Positions 51,453 to 60,631 of a stretch of 64,000 nt of DNA are shown here, in pieces (the first letter of the stretch is position 1; every line of letters starts with the position of its first letter). The stretch is from Betaproteobacteria bacterium UBA2592. GTDB lineage: Bacteria; Pseudomonadota; Gammaproteobacteria; Burkholderiales; Rhodocyclaceae. The translations under genes were made by a program, and so were the position numbers. The notes beneath the pieces were generated by a model. It did not search any database. It saw only the letters and a list, made by a program, of their open reading frames with translations, and was not told the origin of the DNA. The stretch is taken from the NCBI GenBank assembly GCA_002340095.1, contig DDKS01000006.1:1-64000 (forward strand). Reading direction: 5' to 3'.

Positions 51453-52424
51453 ATGAAAGCCCTCCTGCCAGCCCTTGCCTTTGCTCTTGCCGCTTCCGTC
51501 CAGGCTGCGGAATGGACGGTCCGACCCCTGGGGGATATCGCCGTGTATCCCGAATCCCGGGCGCCGGCCCAGGTGGTGCCCCTGGACGAGGCCCGGCTGG
51601 CGGCCGAGGTGGGCGGGCGCATTACCGCCATGCCGGCCCAGCAGGGTGCCCAGGTGGGCAAGGGGGCGCTACTGGCGAGCATCGATGACCGGCAGTACCG
51701 GATCGAGCTGGACCGGGCCCAGGCCCACCTGCAGCTGGTGTCGAGCCGGGTGAAGCTGGCCGAAGCCCAGTTCTTGCAGGCCGAATCCCTGGCGGCCAAA
51801 AATTTCATCAGTCCCGATGGCCTGCGCATCCGGCGCACCGAACTGGAAGTGCAGCAAAGCGAACTGGCAGCGGCCCGGGCCAACCTGGCCGCAGCCCGCC
51901 TGGCCCTGGACAAGACCCGGATCAAGGCGCCCTTCGCCGGGGTGGTGCGGGAGCGCCAGGCCAGCGTCGGCGATCTGGCGGTGCCGGGTACGCCGCTCCT
52001 GGTGCTGGCCGCCACCGGCAACACCGAGGTGCGGGCCCGGGTGCCCGCCACCCAGCTGGCCGCTCTCAAGGGCGCCCGGGGCTGGACCCTGGTGGCCGGT
52101 GGCAGCTCCCTGCCCCTGAAGCTGGAGCGTATCTCCCCCCTGGTGGACAAGGCAGGCCAGACCCGGGAAGCAATCTTCAGCACTCCGGAGGCCGTTCCTC
52201 CGGGCACTGCCGGAGAGTTGCGCTGGACCACCCCGGTGGCGCACCTGCCCGCCGCCTATGTGCAGCAGCGGGAGGGCCGCGCCGGGGTGTTCCTGGTCCG
52301 GGACGGCAAGCCGCTGTTCCATCCGCTACCCCAATTCCAGCCCGGCCGGCCCGTGCCCCTGGAGCTGCCGCTGGACACCGCCGTGGTGGACCAGGGCCGC
52401 CAGACCCTGGGGATCGCCCGGTGA
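51453..52424 (+). CDS. RND efflux periplasmic adaptor (membrane fusion protein)
   Basis: A 323-residue periplasmic adaptor with a signal peptide (about 1-20, SVQAAE), a short alpha-helical hairpin (about 85-165), a lipoyl half-motif pair (LAAEVGGRITAMPAQQGAQVGKG and IKAPFAGVVRERQASVGD), and a beta-barrel domain. It is shorter than typical AcrA-type adaptors. The stop overlaps the pump gene start (GTGA). Confidence 0.88.
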   Translation: MKALLPALAFALAASVQAAEWTVRPLGDIAVYPESRAPAQVVPLDEARLAAEVGGRITAMPAQQGAQVGKGALLASIDDRQYRIELDRAQAHLQLVSSRVKLAEAQFLQAESLAAKNFISPDGLRIRRTELEVQQSELAAARANLAAARLALDKTRIKAPFAGVVRERQASVGDLAVPGTPLLVLAATGNTEVRARVPATQLAALKGARGWTLVAGGSSLPLKLERISPLVDKAGQTREAIFSTPEAVPPGTAGELRWTTPVAHLPAAYVQQREGRAGVFLVRDGKPLFHPLPQFQPGRPVPLELPLDTAVVDQGRQTLGIAR

Positions 52425-55400
52425 GCGGGTATCGGCGCCTGATCGACAACCACCCGCTGGCCAACATCGCTTTTGCGCTGGTGCTGCTGGGGGGACTGCT
52501 GGCTTACCTGACCCTGCCCCGGGCCCAGGACCCGGAGATCAACTTCAACTGGGTGAGCATCATCACCACCCTGCCCGGGGCCTCCGCCGAGGACGTGGAG
52601 CGGGAGCTGACCGGCCCTCTGGAAGACGCCATCAAGCAGGTCAAGGACATCAAGTTCGTGTCCTCCTCCAGCAGGGAATCGGTGTCCTCGATCCTGGTGC
52701 GCTTCAACGAGCTTTCCGAACGGACCTTCGACAAGCGCATCGCCGACCTGCGCCGGGAGGTGCAGAACAAGGCGTCTGCCGAACTGCCCCTGGATGCCAC
52801 CGATCCCCAGATCATGGAGATCACCACCTCGAACGGTTTCCCCACCGCCATGCTGGCCCTGCACGGGGCGGGGGGCGGCGAGGCCCTGCGCCGGGCTGCC
52901 TATGTGTTGAAGAAGGAGATCGAGCGTCTGCCCGGGGTGGATCAGGTGATTGCCGCCGGTCTGGACGAGCCGGAGCTGCATGTGGATTTCGACCCCGCCG
53001 CCCTGTCGGCCCGGGGGCTGTCGCCAGCCCAGGTGTCGGACGGGGTGGCCGCCTGGTTCCGGAACACCCTGGCCGGGCGGGTGAGGGTGCAGGACCAGGA
53101 ATGGCTGGTGCGTCTGGAGGGTAAGACCCCCGACCCCGAGGTACTGGCCCAGGCGGCCATCACCGTGCCCGGTGGCCGGGTGGCCCTGGGGGAAGTGGCG
53201 GCAGTCAGCCGCGGCCACGAGCGTACCGCCCAGCGGGTGAGCTACAACGATCGGCCCGCCATCATGCTGTCGGTGACCAAGCAGGGGCAGACCAATACCC
53301 TGGAGCTGGTGGAGCGCTTGCAGCAGCTGGCGGCGGAACGCAACCTCCTGCTGGCCCCCCAGGGGCTCGAACTGACCTTGCTCGATGATCAGACCTACAT
53401 GACCCGGGATGCCATCGGCGTGATGGAGTCCAATGCCTTCCTGGGCCTCCTGATCGTGCTGGTCATGTGCTGGCTTTTTCTCGGTCCGCGCCTTGCCCTG
53501 CTGGTGGGGCTGGGCGTGCCTTTCTCCCTGGCGGGCACCTTCATCGTGGTGGATGGCATCGGCTCCACCCTCAATCTCACGGTCCTGCTGGGGGTGGTGA
53601 TCGCCCTGGGAATGCTGGTGGACGATGCGGTGGTGGTCGTGGAGGCCATCTACTACCGCATGGCCCGTGGCGTGCCTCCGCTCCAGGCGGTCATGGAGGG
53701 AGTGCAGGAGGTGGCGACCCCGGTGCTGGCATCGGTATTCACCACCATCGCTGCCTTCTTGCCCCTGATGCTGCTGCCCGGCATCCTCGGCAAGTTCATG
53801 TTCGTGGTGCCCTTCGTGGTCACGGTGGCGCTCCTGATCAGTCTGGTGGAAGCCTTCTGGATGCTGCCTTGCCACGTGCTCGCCTTTCCCCCCCGGCTGG
53901 GCGGACCGCCCACCCGGGGACAGCAGCGCCGGGAACGCTTCACCCACTGGCTGCGGGTGCGTTACTCCCGCTGCTTGATCCGGGTCATGGCTCGTCCCAA
54001 GCTGGCCCTGGGCGGCATCGCCCTGGTCTTTTTCCTGGCGGTCGGGGCGGTGGCTGGCGGGGTGGTGAAGCTGCAATTCTTCTCCTTCGATTCCTTTCGC
54101 CTGTTCTACGTCAATGTGGACATGCCGCCGGGCATGACCCTGGACCGCTCCCTGGCCGAAGCCGAGCAGGTGGCCCGGGTGGTGCAGGCGCAACTGCCTG
54201 CGGATGCGGTGCGCTCGGTGACGGCCTATGCCGGCATCAAATTTACCGACACCGAGCCCCTGTATGGCGACCAGTACGCCCAGGTCCTCGTTTCCTTGCA
54301 GCCGAAGCGGGGCGACATGGCCGATACCGGCACCCTGATCGAGCAGCTCCGGCCGGCGGTCCTGGGACTGGAGGGCGAGTCGGTGCGCTCCTTCCTCGAA
54401 TTGAAGGGCGGGCCGCCCACCTCCAAACCCATCAGCGTCAAGGTCAAGGCGGACGGCTACGAGGAATTGCGGGCGGCGGCCGATGCCTTGAAGCAGGCGG
54501 CCGCCGCCATTCCCGGCGTCAAGGACCTGACCGACGACGACGTGCCCGGCCGCACCGAACTGAAGCTCACCCTGAACCGGGAGAAGCTGGCCCGGGCCGG
54601 GGTTTCCGCCGGGGAGGTGGCGCGCCTGCTGCGCCTCTACGGCGAGGGGGAGACCGTGGCCAGCACCCGGGACGCGGGGGAGAAGGTGGATGTGGTGGTG
54701 CGCGCCCGGCCCGAATCCCTGACCGAGATCGGCCAGTTGCTGGAGCGCACCGTGCCGCTTGCCGACGGCCGCCACGTGCCTCTCTCGGCCCTGGTGGATG
54801 AGGAGCCGCGCATCGCCAAGGGTTACATCCGCCATTACCAGCTGGTGCGGGCCATCACCGTGGAAGCCAATCTCGATCTGGAATTGAATGACACCTTGTC
54901 CGCCAACAAGCAGTTGCAGGCGGCCTGGGCCGAGTTGAAGCCCCGCTTTCCCAATACCCAGCTCGATTTCTCCGGGGAGTTGGACGACATCCAGGAAAGC
55001 CTGGATTCCATGCTGAAGTTGTTCGGCCTCGGCATCGGCCTGATCTACCTGATTCTCGCCACCCAGTTCAGGAGCTATGGCCAACCCCTGATCATCCTCG
55101 TCACCGTGCCGCTCGCCTTCACCGGGGTGGTGCTGGGGCTCTTGGTGTCGGGTAATCCACTATCGCTGTACACCCTGTACGGGGTCATCGCGCTGACCGG
55201 CATCGCCGTCAATTCCGCCATCGTCCTGATCGATGCCGCCAACGAACGCCGCGCCGCCGGCATGAGCGTGCTGCACGCTTCCGTCTATGCCGCCCGGCGC
55301 CGGGTGGTGCCGATCCTGATCACCTCGGTGACGACCATCGGCGGCCTCTTCTCCCTGGCCGTGGGGCTGGGGGGCAAGTCGATGATGTGGGGGCCGGTGG

Positions 55401-55513
55401 CCGCCTCCATCGTCTGGGGCCTGGGCTTTTCGACGGTGCTGACCCTGTTCGCCATTCCCCTGATCTATCGACTGGCCATGGAGCGCCAGGCGTGGCGATT
55501 GTCGCAAAGCTGA
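52421..55513 (+). CDS. RND efflux pump inner-membrane subunit
   Basis: A 1030-residue AcrB-fold proton antiporter with 12 membrane segments and two large periplasmic loops. The proton-relay aspartates are in GMLVDDAVVVVEAIYYR near 395-411. Substrate class is uncertain; the sequence resembles the AcrB/hydrophobe (HAE) group more than the metal group. The start is GTG, overlapping the adaptor gene. No outer-membrane factor gene is adjacent. The stop codon (55511-55513) lies inside a NifA-type activator site for the next gene. Confidence 0.93.
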   Translation: MSGYRRLIDNHPLANIAFALVLLGGLLAYLTLPRAQDPEINFNWVSIITTLPGASAEDVERELTGPLEDAIKQVKDIKFVSSSSRESVSSILVRFNELSERTFDKRIADLRREVQNKASAELPLDATDPQIMEITTSNGFPTAMLALHGAGGGEALRRAAYVLKKEIERLPGVDQVIAAGLDEPELHVDFDPAALSARGLSPAQVSDGVAAWFRNTLAGRVRVQDQEWLVRLEGKTPDPEVLAQAAITVPGGRVALGEVAAVSRGHERTAQRVSYNDRPAIMLSVTKQGQTNTLELVERLQQLAAERNLLLAPQGLELTLLDDQTYMTRDAIGVMESNAFLGLLIVLVMCWLFLGPRLALLVGLGVPFSLAGTFIVVDGIGSTLNLTVLLGVVIALGMLVDDAVVVVEAIYYRMARGVPPLQAVMEGVQEVATPVLASVFTTIAAFLPLMLLPGILGKFMFVVPFVVTVALLISLVEAFWMLPCHVLAFPPRLGGPPTRGQQRRERFTHWLRVRYSRCLIRVMARPKLALGGIALVFFLAVGAVAGGVVKLQFFSFDSFRLFYVNVDMPPGMTLDRSLAEAEQVARVVQAQLPADAVRSVTAYAGIKFTDTEPLYGDQYAQVLVSLQPKRGDMADTGTLIEQLRPAVLGLEGESVRSFLELKGGPPTSKPISVKVKADGYEELRAAADALKQAAAAIPGVKDLTDDDVPGRTELKLTLNREKLARAGVSAGEVARLLRLYGEGETVASTRDAGEKVDVVVRARPESLTEIGQLLERTVPLADGRHVPLSALVDEEPRIAKGYIRHYQLVRAITVEANLDLELNDTLSANKQLQAAWAELKPRFPNTQLDFSGELDDIQESLDSMLKLFGLGIGLIYLILATQFRSYGQPLIILVTVPLAFTGVVLGLLVSGNPLSLYTLYGVIALTGIAVNSAIVLIDAANERRAAGMSVLHASVYAARRRVVPILITSVTTIGGLFSLAVGLGGKSMMWGPVAASIVWGLGFSTVLTLFAIPLIYRLAMERQAWRLSQS

Positions 55514-55515
55514 CA
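55500..55515 (+). promoter_or_regulatory. NifA upstream activator sequence for the ferredoxin-nifZ genes
   Basis: TGTCGCAAAGCTGACA fits TGT-N10-ACA and overlaps the end of the RND pump gene. It shares 14 of 16 bases with the site at rnfA (37862-37877), including the whole TGTCGCAAA block. It lies 43 bases before the -24 element. Confidence 0.82.
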
Positions 55516-55558
55516 CAGGGGGTTGGGCTAGGGCATTGAATCATCGGTGTTTTTCTCC

Positions 55559-55574
55559 TGGCATCGGGCTTGCT
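55559..55574 (+). promoter_or_regulatory. Sigma-54 promoter of the ferredoxin-nifZ genes
   Basis: TGGCATCGGGCTTGCT matches the consensus TGGCAY-N5-TTGCW at every specified position. It lies 34 bases before the ferredoxin start codon. Confidence 0.85.
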
Positions 55575-55608
55575 CAACAGGGCTGTCAACCTGCCATTAG
55601 GAGAAATC

Positions 55609-55940
55609 ATGCCCAAGCCCAAAAAACACGTCCTGGTCTGCGTTCAGGGGCGTCCCCCTGGTCATCCCCGGGGTTCCTGTCAGGAAAAAGGCTGCAATGC
55701 GGTCTATCAGAAGTTTTCCGAGGAATTCCAGAACCGCAATCTCTGGGCTTTTCCGGCTACCTGCTCACCAACACCGGCTGTCTCGGGCCCTGCCACCTGG
55801 GCCCCACGGTGATCGTCTATCCCGAAGGCCGCATGTACACCGGCCTCACCCCCGACGATGTGGGCACCCTCATCGATGAGGACCTGATGTTCGACCAGCC
55901 CGTGGAGCGCTTGCTGGCGCCCGCCGAAGTCTGGGGCTGA
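55609..55940 (+). pseudogene. [2Fe-2S] ferredoxin (thioredoxin-like) broken by a one-base deletion
   Basis: The first frame encodes KKHVLVCVQGRPPGHPRGSC, with the CX12C half of the cluster site, up to NRNLW, then runs out of frame at the G run 55745-55747 and stops at 55812. The rest is intact one frame over: FSGYLLTNTGCLGPC (the CX3C half) through EDLMFDQPVERLLAPAEVWG to 55940. Adding one G to the run would restore a protein of about 110 residues, normal for this family, which includes nif-associated Shethna-type ferredoxins. TTAGGAGAAATC before the ATG is a strong ribosome site. As written, no cluster can form because the last two ligands are lost. A sequencing error is possible. Confidence 0.85.
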
Positions 55941-55942
55941 CC

Positions 55943-56233
55943 ATGGGCGAAACCAGATACTTCAACATTGGCGACATCGTCTTCAGCCGCGAGGCCCTCT
56001 ATAACGATGGCGGCATGCCCGGGGTGGCCGAGGACGCCCTGCTGGTGGAACCCGGCGCCCGGGGCGTGGTGGTCAATATCGGCTTTGTCGAGGCCGACCT
56101 GGATCAGGAAATCTTCCTGGTGCGCTTTGAGGGAAGCGAGGGCATCCTGGGCAATCCCGTCGGCTGCCTGCCCGAAGAACTGACCCAGGACGAGGCCGTT
56201 GCGGCCGAAGCCAGAGAAGTGGTGGCGGCCTGA
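55943..56233 (+). CDS. nifZ: NifZ-domain nitrogen fixation protein
   Basis: A 96-residue protein with a NifZ-type domain: FNIGDIVFSREALYNDGGMPG, then LLVEPGARGVVVNIGF and a final GCLPEELT. NifZ acts in maturation of the nitrogenase MoFe protein P-clusters. It starts 2 bases after the ferredoxin frame ends and is covered by the same NifA-type activator site and sigma-54 promoter. Other nif genes are not adjacent. The acidic, Ala-rich tail (about 80-96) is not conserved-looking. Confidence 0.82.
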   Translation: MGETRYFNIGDIVFSREALYNDGGMPGVAEDALLVEPGARGVVVNIGFVEADLDQEIFLVRFEGSEGILGNPVGCLPEELTQDEAVAAEAREVVAA

Positions 56234-56252
56234 GCCTGCCGGGGCGGCCGCG

Positions 56253-56272
56253 CGCGCCATGAGGCGCGGTTT
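56253..56272 (+). terminator. Possible terminator after nifZ
   Basis: CGCGCC-ATGA-GGCGCG forms a 6-bp stem with a tetraloop, followed by G and a short TTT. It sits 20 bases after the nifZ stop codon, in the 123-base gap before the dehydrogenase gene. Confidence 0.35.
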
Positions 56273-56356
56273 GGCCTGAAAGTGAGATTCGTTTTCCGGT
56301 GCCGGCGACCGGAATGTTAAACTCCTGAGTCATATTCCAGGCGGCAGGAGTGCAGC

Positions 56357-57229
56357 ATGAAAATCGGTTTCATCGGTCTGGGCATCATGGGCCGGCCCAT
56401 GGCCCTCAACCTGCTCACGGCGGGGCATGAAGTCCGGGTGTGGGCCCGCCGGCCCGAATCCATGGCACCCCTGCTGGAGGCTGGTGCCCAGGCCGGGGAA
56501 AGCCCTGCCGCCCTGGGAGGCTGGGCCGAGCTGGTGATCTCGATGGTGGCCGATGCGCCCGATGTGCGCCAGGTGCTGCTGGGCGAGCAGGGCGTTGCCC
56601 GCACTCCCCGTTCCGGGCTGGTGGCAGTGGACATGAGCACCATTGCCCCGGCCGCAGCCCGGGCCATTGGCACGGATCTGGCGGCGGCCGGGGTCGATTT
56701 CGTCGATGCCCCGGTGTCCGGCGGTGAGGCCGGTGCCATTGCCGGCACCTTGTCGATCATGGCGGGTGGCAGCGAGGCCGCTTTCGCCCGGGCCCTGCCG
56801 GCCTTCGAGGCCATGGGTAAGAACATTGTCCATGTCGGCGGCATGGGGGCTGGTCAGGTCGCCAAGGCGGCGAACCAGGTGGTGACCGGCATGGGCGTGC
56901 TGGCCGTGGCCGAAGCCTTCAACTTTGCCCGCTGTTCCGGGGTGGACCCGGCCAAGGTGCGGGAAGCCCTGCTGGGCGGGTTCGCCTATTCCAGGATTCT
57001 CGAAAATCACGGCCAGCGCATGTTGGACCGGAACTTCAAGCCGGGCTTCAAGGCCTGGATGCACCAGAAAGACATGAACATCGTCATGGAGACCGCCTTC
57101 GAACTGGGGCTGGCCCTGCCCGGCTCGGCCACGGCGGCGCAGATGTTCAACGCTCTGGTGGGGCAGGGCATGGGGGAGGAGGATTCCATTGCCCTGCTCA
57201 AGCTCCTGGAGCAGCTTTCCCGCGCCTGA
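56357..57229 (+). CDS. NAD(P)-dependent 2-hydroxy-3-oxopropionate reductase-like (beta-hydroxyacid dehydrogenase)
   Basis: A 290-residue member of the 3-hydroxyisobutyrate dehydrogenase family. The N-terminal Rossmann motif is IGFIGLGIMGRPMA, the substrate-binding DAPVSGGEAGA lies near 116-126, and the catalytic lysine is Lys170 (GQVAKAANQ). Closest in pattern to tartronate semialdehyde reductase (GarR/GlxR), but succinate semialdehyde/glyoxylate reductases look alike. A paralogue of the same length class, with its lysine also at position 170, lies just beyond the diguanylate cyclase gene. Confidence 0.85.
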   Translation: MKIGFIGLGIMGRPMALNLLTAGHEVRVWARRPESMAPLLEAGAQAGESPAALGGWAELVISMVADAPDVRQVLLGEQGVARTPRSGLVAVDMSTIAPAAARAIGTDLAAAGVDFVDAPVSGGEAGAIAGTLSIMAGGSEAAFARALPAFEAMGKNIVHVGGMGAGQVAKAANQVVTGMGVLAVAEAFNFARCSGVDPAKVREALLGGFAYSRILENHGQRMLDRNFKPGFKAWMHQKDMNIVMETAFELGLALPGSATAAQMFNALVGQGMGEEDSIALLKLLEQLSRA

Positions 57230-57232
57230 ACC

Positions 57233-60200
57233 ATGGCAGCCTTTTCCCGGTTCAGGCAGCTGCGGCAGTTCGGCCGCCTGCTGGCGGTGCTGGGAGTGCT
57301 TGGCATCTGGTTGATCGTCGCCTACGAGGCGCGTGACATCCGCCTGCGCCACGAAGAGGCCCTGGCCATCCGCGCCGAGAGCATGGCCCGGTTATACGGG
57401 GAAGTGGTGCGCAGCTACCTGCGCGAGCTGGATACGGCGATGCTGTTGTTGCGGGACAGGGGGGCATCAGGCGACACCGAGGGCTTCGCCCGGAGTGTCG
57501 AACTGCTGCGGCAGGGGCCGCTGGCCGATCTGACGATCCAGATCGCCGTCATCGGTCCCGATGGCCGCCTGCGCTATTCCAGCCTGGGTATGCCGCCCCA
57601 GCCGGTGGACCTCTCCGACCGGGCCCATTTCCGTGCGCATCTGGGCGAAGTGCCGGACCGGCCCTACATCAGCGCCCCGGTCCTGGGCCGGGTATCCCAG
57701 CAATGGACGGTTCAGGTGTCGCGCCGCATCCTCGATGCCAAAGGCCGCTTTGCCGGGGTGCTGGTGCTGTCCGTGCCGCCCCGGCTCCTGGCCCGGGTGG
57801 GGCAGGAGGTGGAACTGGGGGAAGACCACGTGCTCACCCTGATCAAGCCCGATCTCACCGTGGTGAGCCGTTATCCCCAGGTAAACAGCTATCTGGGCAT
57901 CCGCCTGCCCGAATCCGTGCGCCCCTTCATTGCCCCGCCGTTCAAGGCTCATCTGCGTCCCAGTACCCTCGATGGCCGGGAGCGGATGATTGCCTACCAT
58001 CCTCTGCCCGAGCACGAATTGCTGGCCGGGGTTTCCCTTTCCCCCGCCGGCATCCGTGCCACCATTGCCGAAGAGACCCGGCACTGGAGGTATCTGGGCG
58101 GCATCCTCACGGCTCTGGTCTTTGCCCTGCTGTGGGCCTGGCTGCGCTACCTGAACCAGCGGGAACTGGCGGAGCGGCTGCTCCAGCAGGAGCGGCAGCG
58201 CCTCGAAAAAACCCTGAGCCTGGCCGGCTTCGGCAGCTGGGAGTACGACCTGCGCCAGGAGCGTTTTTCCTGCTCCCCTTCGGCCTGCGAGGTGTTCGGC
58301 TATCCCCCCGGGGAGCCGCCACCGACCCTGGATGATTGCCTTGCCCGGGTGCACGCGGACGACCGGGAACGGGTGCGCGGCGCTGCCCGGCGTTGCTGGG
58401 AGGAGGGGCTGCCGTTCGAGGTCGAGTACCGCATGTTGTCGGAGGACGGCGAGGCGGAGAAGGTGCTGTTTGCCCGGGGCGAGCGGGAAGTGGATGAGGC
58501 CGGGGTGCCCAGCCTGCTGCGCGGGGTGGTCCTGGATGTGACCGAGTCCCGGCGCCTGGCCATGACCCTGCAGGATGCGGAACGGCGCTGGCAGTGGGCG
58601 GTGACCGCCTCCCGCGACGGCGTGTGGGACATCGACCTGCGCCTGGGCCGGGCCTGGTATTCCCCGCGCTGGAAGGCCATGCTGGGCTACGGGCCGGACG
58701 AGGTGGCGGACAGCTACGAGGCCTGGGTGGCCCTGGTGCATCCCGACGACCTGCCCGGCGTCCAGTTGCAGATCCAGGCGTACAAGGAAGGCCGCACCCC
58801 CTTCTACGAGGCTGAATTCCGGATGCGGGCCAGGGATGGTACCTGGCGCTGGATCCTGTCCCGGGGTCAGGCAGTGGAGTGGGACGAGGCCGGGCAGCCC
58901 TGCCGCTTCCTGGGTACCCATACCGACATCACGCCGCGCAAGGAAATGGAGCTGGCCCTGAGCCGGGAGCGCCGCCGCCTGGCGGAGGCCCAGGCCGTGG
59001 CCCAGATGGGCAGCTGGGAGTGGGATGTGGCCAGCGGCCAGTTGTGGTGGTCCGACGAGACCTTCCGCATCTTCGGCCTGCAGCCCGACGAAATCGCCCC
59101 TACCCTGGAAGCCTTCATGGCCCGGGTCCATCCCGAAGACCGGGCCCGGGTTCAGAAGGCCGTGCAGGAAAGTCTGAGGGACGATATGCCCTACCAGGTC
59201 GACCACCGTTTGCTGCGTCCCGACGGTAGCGTCCGCATCGTCCAGGAGCGCGGCACCGCCGAGCGGGATGCCGAGGGCAATCCCGTGCGCATGCTCGGCA
59301 CCGTCCAGGACATCACGGCCCGCAAACGGGCGGAGGAGGCCGTGGCCGAAAGCGAGGCCCGTTACCGTTCCCTTGTCGCCGCCATGGCCGAAGGGGTGGT
59401 GGTGCAGGATGCCCGGGGCCAGATCACCTTCTGTAACGAGGCTGCCTGCCAGCTCCTGGGGCTGTCGCGTGAGCAGATGCTCGGCCTCGAATCCCGGGAC
59501 CCGCGCTGGCATGCCATTCGCGAGGATGGCAGCTTCCTGCCGGGGGAGGAGCATCCGGCGATGGTGGCGCTGGCCACCGGGCAGGATGTGGACCGGGTGG
59601 TGATGGGGGTGTTGCGCCCCGACGGCCAGCGGGTCTGGCTCACGGTCAATGCCCGGCCCTTGCTGGTGCCCGGGGAGGAGCGCCCGCACGGGGTGGTGAC
59701 TACCTTCGCCGACATTACCAACGCCAAGGATGCCCAGTTGAACAGCCAGCTCGCCGAGGCGGTGGTCAACTGCACGAGCCAGCCCATCGTCGTCACCGAT
59801 GCCGAGGGTTTCATCGTCCAGGCCAATCCGGCTTTCTGCCAGCTCGCCGGTTACGAATCCCGGGAAATCATCGGCCGTCCGGTGGGGGGCGTCATGCACT
59901 CAGGCCAGCAGCAACCGGATTTCTACGTGCGCCTGTGGCAGACCCTGCGCCAGACGGGCAACTGGGAGGGCGAGGTGTGGAACCGCCGCCGCAGCGGCGA
60001 AGTCGTGCCCCAGTGGCTGGCGATTACTGCGATTCGCAATCCGGCCGGCACGGTGGAGCGCTATGTCGGCATCTACATGGACATCACCGAGCACAAGCGC
60101 CGCGAGGAGAGCATGTGGAAGGCCGCCAACTTTGATCACCTCACCGGTCTGCCCAATCGCCTGCTTTTCCAGGACCGGCTCCGCGCCAGCCTGGCCCGGG

Positions 60201-60631
60201 CCCGGCGCCAGGGTGGGAAGCTTGCCGTGTTGTTCATTGATCTCGACCGCTTCAAGCAGATCAACGATACCTATGGCCATCAGGCCGGAGACACGGTGTT
60301 GCAGGCGGTGTCCCGGCGGATGGCGGCCCGTGTGCGGGAGGATGACACCTTGGCGCGCATTGCCGGGGACGAGTTCATGGCCCTGTTGCAGAACCTGCGT
60401 CAGCCGGAGCAGGCCGAACAGATCGCCGCCAAGCTCCTGGAGGCCGCCACCCGGCCCGTGGACCTCGGCGGGCAGGAAGTCAGCCTGTCCTGCAGCATCG
60501 GCTACGTGCTTTTCCCCGATGACGATCCGGAAGGTGATCGCTTGATCGAGCTGGCCGACAAGGCCATGTACCGGGTCAAGGAACGGGGCAGAAATGGCAT
60601 GGCCCGATTTACGCAAGAGGAGATGGCATGA
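57233..60631 (+). CDS. Membrane-bound sensor diguanylate cyclase with multiple PAS domains
   Basis: A large signalling protein (1132 residues) that should make cyclic-di-GMP. It has a membrane segment at about 14-32, a periplasmic Cache-type sensor domain (about 40-280), a second membrane segment (about 283-302), five PAS/PAC modules (roughly 322-445, 446-572, 573-698, 699-830, 835-965), and a C-terminal GGDEF domain. The active-site motif is AGDEF (from Ala1044), a common functional variant. The inhibitory I-site RxxD is present at Arg1035-Asp1038. There is no EAL domain. The gene starts 4 bases after the preceding dehydrogenase stop and overlaps the next one by 4 bases. Confidence 0.92.
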   Translation: MAAFSRFRQLRQFGRLLAVLGVLGIWLIVAYEARDIRLRHEEALAIRAESMARLYGEVVRSYLRELDTAMLLLRDRGASGDTEGFARSVELLRQGPLADLTIQIAVIGPDGRLRYSSLGMPPQPVDLSDRAHFRAHLGEVPDRPYISAPVLGRVSQQWTVQVSRRILDAKGRFAGVLVLSVPPRLLARVGQEVELGEDHVLTLIKPDLTVVSRYPQVNSYLGIRLPESVRPFIAPPFKAHLRPSTLDGRERMIAYHPLPEHELLAGVSLSPAGIRATIAEETRHWRYLGGILTALVFALLWAWLRYLNQRELAERLLQQERQRLEKTLSLAGFGSWEYDLRQERFSCSPSACEVFGYPPGEPPPTLDDCLARVHADDRERVRGAARRCWEEGLPFEVEYRMLSEDGEAEKVLFARGEREVDEAGVPSLLRGVVLDVTESRRLAMTLQDAERRWQWAVTASRDGVWDIDLRLGRAWYSPRWKAMLGYGPDEVADSYEAWVALVHPDDLPGVQLQIQAYKEGRTPFYEAEFRMRARDGTWRWILSRGQAVEWDEAGQPCRFLGTHTDITPRKEMELALSRERRRLAEAQAVAQMGSWEWDVASGQLWWSDETFRIFGLQPDEIAPTLEAFMARVHPEDRARVQKAVQESLRDDMPYQVDHRLLRPDGSVRIVQERGTAERDAEGNPVRMLGTVQDITARKRAEEAVAESEARYRSLVAAMAEGVVVQDARGQITFCNEAACQLLGLSREQMLGLESRDPRWHAIREDGSFLPGEEHPAMVALATGQDVDRVVMGVLRPDGQRVWLTVNARPLLVPGEERPHGVVTTFADITNAKDAQLNSQLAEAVVNCTSQPIVVTDAEGFIVQANPAFCQLAGYESREIIGRPVGGVMHSGQQQPDFYVRLWQTLRQTGNWEGEVWNRRRSGEVVPQWLAITAIRNPAGTVERYVGIYMDITEHKRREESMWKAANFDHLTGLPNRLLFQDRLRASLARARRQGGKLAVLFIDLDRFKQINDTYGHQAGDTVLQAVSRRMAARVREDDTLARIAGDEFMALLQNLRQPEQAEQIAAKLLEAATRPVDLGGQEVSLSCSIGYVLFPDDDPEGDRLIELADKAMYRVKERGRNGMARFTQEEMA

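Noticed and set aside
52256..55084. A 942-codon open frame on the minus strand opposite the RND pump
   Set aside because: GC-rich antisense shadow: low-complexity His/Gly/Gln-rich translation, no domain, no ribosome site, fully overlaps a clear AcrB-type gene. The same applies to 1009-2457, 2189-4258, 15114-17141, 27987-29849, 39288-41147, 47286-49487 and 57467-59899 on the minus strand.
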